DNA from: Kiloniella majae
Lineage (GTDB): Bacteria; Pseudomonadota; Alphaproteobacteria; Kiloniellales; Kiloniellaceae
Assembly: GCF_002118315.1 (NCBI RefSeq)
Contig: NZ_MTSZ01000001.1
Location: forward strand, 496,001 to 560,000
DNA: 64,000 nucleotides
Reading direction: 5' to 3'
The translations under genes were made by a program, and so were the position numbers. Below the pieces are notes generated by a model. The model was not told the origin of the DNA. It searched no databases and saw nothing but the letters and a program-made list of their open reading frames with translations. Shown piece by piece: positions 62,066-64,000 of this stretch (position 1 is its first letter; each line of letters starts with the position of its first letter).

Positions 62066-62947
62066 CTAATGCGTGCCATTTTGCGACGCGAAGTAAAAAT
62101 ACTTCTTATAGTCCGGCACAATGTGCGCCAGATTGGGGTTGGGAATTGACAAGATTTTCCGATGAAGCAGACCAACCTGGTCAATACTGCTTTTATATTC
62201 TGCTTCCCAAAGCTTTACTAAAGAACCGTCATCATAAGCCCGAACCAATCCGGTCATGATGCGTCCTGCCTGTGCTTCATTGCCCCGTGTCGTATAGAAA
62301 AACTTTGGAAAGGGGTAATAGAGAATAAGCCCTTCATCGTAGGACAGGTTTTCAATGTGCTTGTTGGTTCTCCATTCATTGAGAAATTCGTTAATTCCCC
62401 GGGGAAAGAGATCTACCCGATTATTCGCAACCATCTGGAACATCCCGTGATAATCACTGGCTTCTGCAACCTGAAATCCCGCGTTCTTGAGAATTTCACT
62501 GTCGCTCCAGCCAAGCCCCTGAACCATCCGGAATTTTTTCAAATCCTCAAGCGACGATACGGACCGAAGCCTCTTTTTGGTTTCTTCTGATGTAAAAAAC
62601 ACCCGATAGCCCAGAATACCCAAATCAATCGGAAAAGGCACAGGGACCAAGTTTTCCAGACGTTTTGGTGTGACCGCATTGGCCACAAAATAGTTTTCGT
62701 AGAGACCTGTTTCCACTTCCCACATCGCACGTTTGGTGTTCGATCCCATACGTGATTTCACGAGGGTAAAATCCCCGTAGTCTTCACGGGTTTTTTCCAA
62801 CGCCAGTTCCAAAAGTTTTTGTTGATAGTCATAGCGGTGGTCATTGGGGGTTTCCGGTCCCCGTGCCGTAAAAACTGTCTGCGCAGAAACACTGCTCACC
62901 CATCCTATAAAGAACGTATAGACAAGAATTGTAATAAAAGACCGCAT
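62066..62947 (-). CDS. Exported type 2 periplasmic-binding-like protein
   Basis: About 293 residues with a signal peptide (MRSFITILVYTFFIGWVSSVSAQ). The mature part has the type 2 periplasmic-binding pattern with MVQGLGWSDSEILKNAGFQV (about 150-169) and VANNRVDLFPRGINEF (about 180-195). It is more divergent than the other solute-binding-like proteins here and has no WPP start motif. It lies about 130 bp downstream of an AraC regulator on the same strand and no transporter genes are adjacent. Confidence 0.75.
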   Translation of the reverse strand: MRSFITILVYTFFIGWVSSVSAQTVFTARGPETPNDHRYDYQQKLLELALEKTREDYGDFTLVKSRMGSNTKRAMWEVETGLYENYFVANAVTPKRLENLVPVPFPIDLGILGYRVFFTSEETKKRLRSVSSLEDLKKFRMVQGLGWSDSEILKNAGFQVAEASDYHGMFQMVANNRVDLFPRGINEFLNEWRTNKHIENLSYDEGLILYYPFPKFFYTTRGNEAQAGRIMTGLVRAYDDGSLVKLWEAEYKSSIDQVGLLHRKILSIPNPNLAHIVPDYKKYFYFASQNGTH

Positions 62948-63073
62948 ATAAACTCTTCTAAAGCCAACAGGCCTCAAATCCGGACCAATACAGATCAGTA
63001 CACCTGTGCCAAACAGATCAATTGAATAAACAAAACACACAAAAACCTTAGGGTTGATAGTGTAAATAAAGAC

Positions 63074-63964
63074 TTAAACTATTTCGCTCGGAGACTGATT
63101 AAATAATCGCTTGAATTCACGGCTAAACTGGCTTGGGCTATTATATCCCACTGCATAAGAAGCATCCCCTATCGAAGTTCCAGACAATATCAATCTACGC
63201 GCTTTATGCAGTCGAAAATTCTGAATAAATTGTAATGGGGTCATTGTCGTCGCTTCTTTGAATTTCGTATAAAGCGACGAGGCCGACATCCCGGCAAGTG
63301 CGGATAATGTTTCTATCGTGATAGTCTTGTTATAATTGTTTTCAATATAATGCACCAAGGGCGCTATCTTATGGGCATAAATATCCTGTGCAACACAGTT
63401 ACGTAACAACTGCCCTCGTGGTCCGCGCAGGATCTCGTAATAGAGTTCATATATAATCACTGGTGACAAGATTTTGGCTGCAACGGGATCATCCAATGTT
63501 TCCAGTAATCGTAAGACAACAGCGTTTAACCCCGGCGTCATCGGGGACGACAGCGAGATATCCAGATTATTGGCAGTATCCCTAGAACATTTTCTTTCTG
63601 CTCCATCTCCATCCATTTCGGCAACAAGCTTGCTCGCCAGGCTCTGATCAATATCTATTTGGATCGCCAAAAACGGTTCTTCAACACTAAGATCATAGGC
63701 ATCGGATTCAATTGGAAGTGAGACTGAATTAATCAAATAATTTTCAGGATTATAGTCATTGAATTTATCCTGATTGCCAATTCCCCCATAGTACATCCGT
63801 TTTCGCCCCTGTACCACGATACAAATACAAGGCCCGTACATATAAGGTCGTCTGCGAAAGCTCTCTTCATGGCGATAAAGTTTTATCAACGGAACTAACG
63901 TAAGGTTTTCACCTTCCATTGGCGCTAATCTATTCACAATATCAAGCAAAATGTCGTGGCTCAA
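63074..63964 (-). CDS. AraC-family transcriptional regulator
   Basis: A 296-residue protein. The N-terminal half contains the AraC_N-type segment GPCICIVVQGRKRMYYGG (about 45-62); the C-terminal half has the two helix-turn-helix motifs (TIETLSALAGMSASSLYTKF, about 226-245, and IGDASYAVGYNSPSQFSREF, about 271-290). The start is TTG at 63964, with AGGTGA eight bases before; no ATG in a good position is seen. The gene is 126 bp upstream of the solute-binding-like gene at 62947 and could regulate it. Confidence 0.88.
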   Translation of the reverse strand: MSHDILLDIVNRLAPMEGENLTLVPLIKLYRHEESFRRRPYMYGPCICIVVQGRKRMYYGGIGNQDKFNDYNPENYLINSVSLPIESDAYDLSVEEPFLAIQIDIDQSLASKLVAEMDGDGAERKCSRDTANNLDISLSSPMTPGLNAVVLRLLETLDDPVAAKILSPVIIYELYYEILRGPRGQLLRNCVAQDIYAHKIAPLVHYIENNYNKTITIETLSALAGMSASSLYTKFKEATTMTPLQFIQNFRLHKARRLILSGTSIGDASYAVGYNSPSQFSREFKRLFNQSPSEIV

Positions 63965-64000
63965 ACTACATCACCTACCGTAAGAAACATCATCATAGGA

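Noticed and set aside
1-64000. tRNA, rRNA and CRISPR arrays
   Set aside because: No cloverleaf with a TTC-loop motif, no rRNA-like sequence and no spaced repeat array of 24-40 bp units was found; the tandem repeats have no spacers.

Overview
The window looks like chromosomal DNA of a Gram-negative alphaproteobacterium, probably a marine Rhodospirillales/Kiloniellales-type organism. This is inferred from moderate GC with AT-rich intergenic spaces, a PAS_5-type domain protein, many LysR/AraC/MarR regulators, a large hybrid histidine kinase, a HAMP/MCP chemoreceptor and several exported type 2 solute-binding-like proteins. There is no rRNA, no tRNA and no CRISPR array, and no insertion sequence or integrase was recognised.

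Layout. 1-2215: end of a surface-polysaccharide block (glycosyltransferase 2, galE, UDP-glucuronate decarboxylase-like epimerase). 2810-4003: a MarR regulator with a His/Cys-rich loop and a class I methyltransferase, sharing a TAGTTAGTT-type motif in their promoters. 4089-17387: mixed chromosomal genes (solute-binding protein, endo/exonuclease/phosphatase membrane protein, MgtC, PAS_5 protein, a divergent MetA, a BKACE-type enzyme, a hybrid kinase, a second solute-binding protein, a P-loop kinase, an EamA transporter). 17446-22508: a complete type I restriction-modification operon, hsdM-hsdS-hsdR. 22855-25311: an 818-residue metzincin-like zinc protease with a Pro-Gly-Arg-Ile repeat. 26135-34410: MFS transporter plus DeoR regulator, a soluble REC-PAS-kinase, a methyltransferase, a TerB protein, a low-molecular-weight phosphatase, a TraB/GumN protein and a small lipoprotein. 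34670-43342: an M23 peptidase and a cluster of Sel1-repeat proteins, one apparently split by a frameshift, interrupted by a LysR/AhpD-like/cupin cassette. 44577-49066: a phage-like early region (S24/CI-type repressor, divergent replication-type genes, two palindromic operators) without integrase or structural genes. 49303-57941: poorly characterised membrane proteins, a solute-binding protein, a chemoreceptor, a two-gene unknown membrane module and a low-GC singleton. 57945-63964: LysR/class II aldolase pair, ICMT-like methyltransferase, Crp/Fnr regulator, two more solute-binding-like proteins and an AraC regulator.

How the parts work together. Most genes are small self-contained transcription units of a regulator plus one or two targets (MarR/methyltransferase, DeoR/MFS, LysR/AhpD-cupin, LysR/aldolase). 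The type I R-M operon is the only clear defence system. The phage-like region has the architecture of a lysogeny switch: a repressor gene faces a divergent early operon, and one 17-bp operator lies between the -35 and -10 of that operon's predicted promoter.

Most unusual signals. Perfect short tandem repeats sit across the stop codons of two unrelated genes; a 16-bp unit is read in all three frames inside a phage-like gene; four 10-bp direct repeats precede the DeoR gene; and the metzincin, the Sel1 array and the 54049-56291 module have no function that I can assign. No undescribed system can be demonstrated from sequence alone; the best candidates are listed in the findings.
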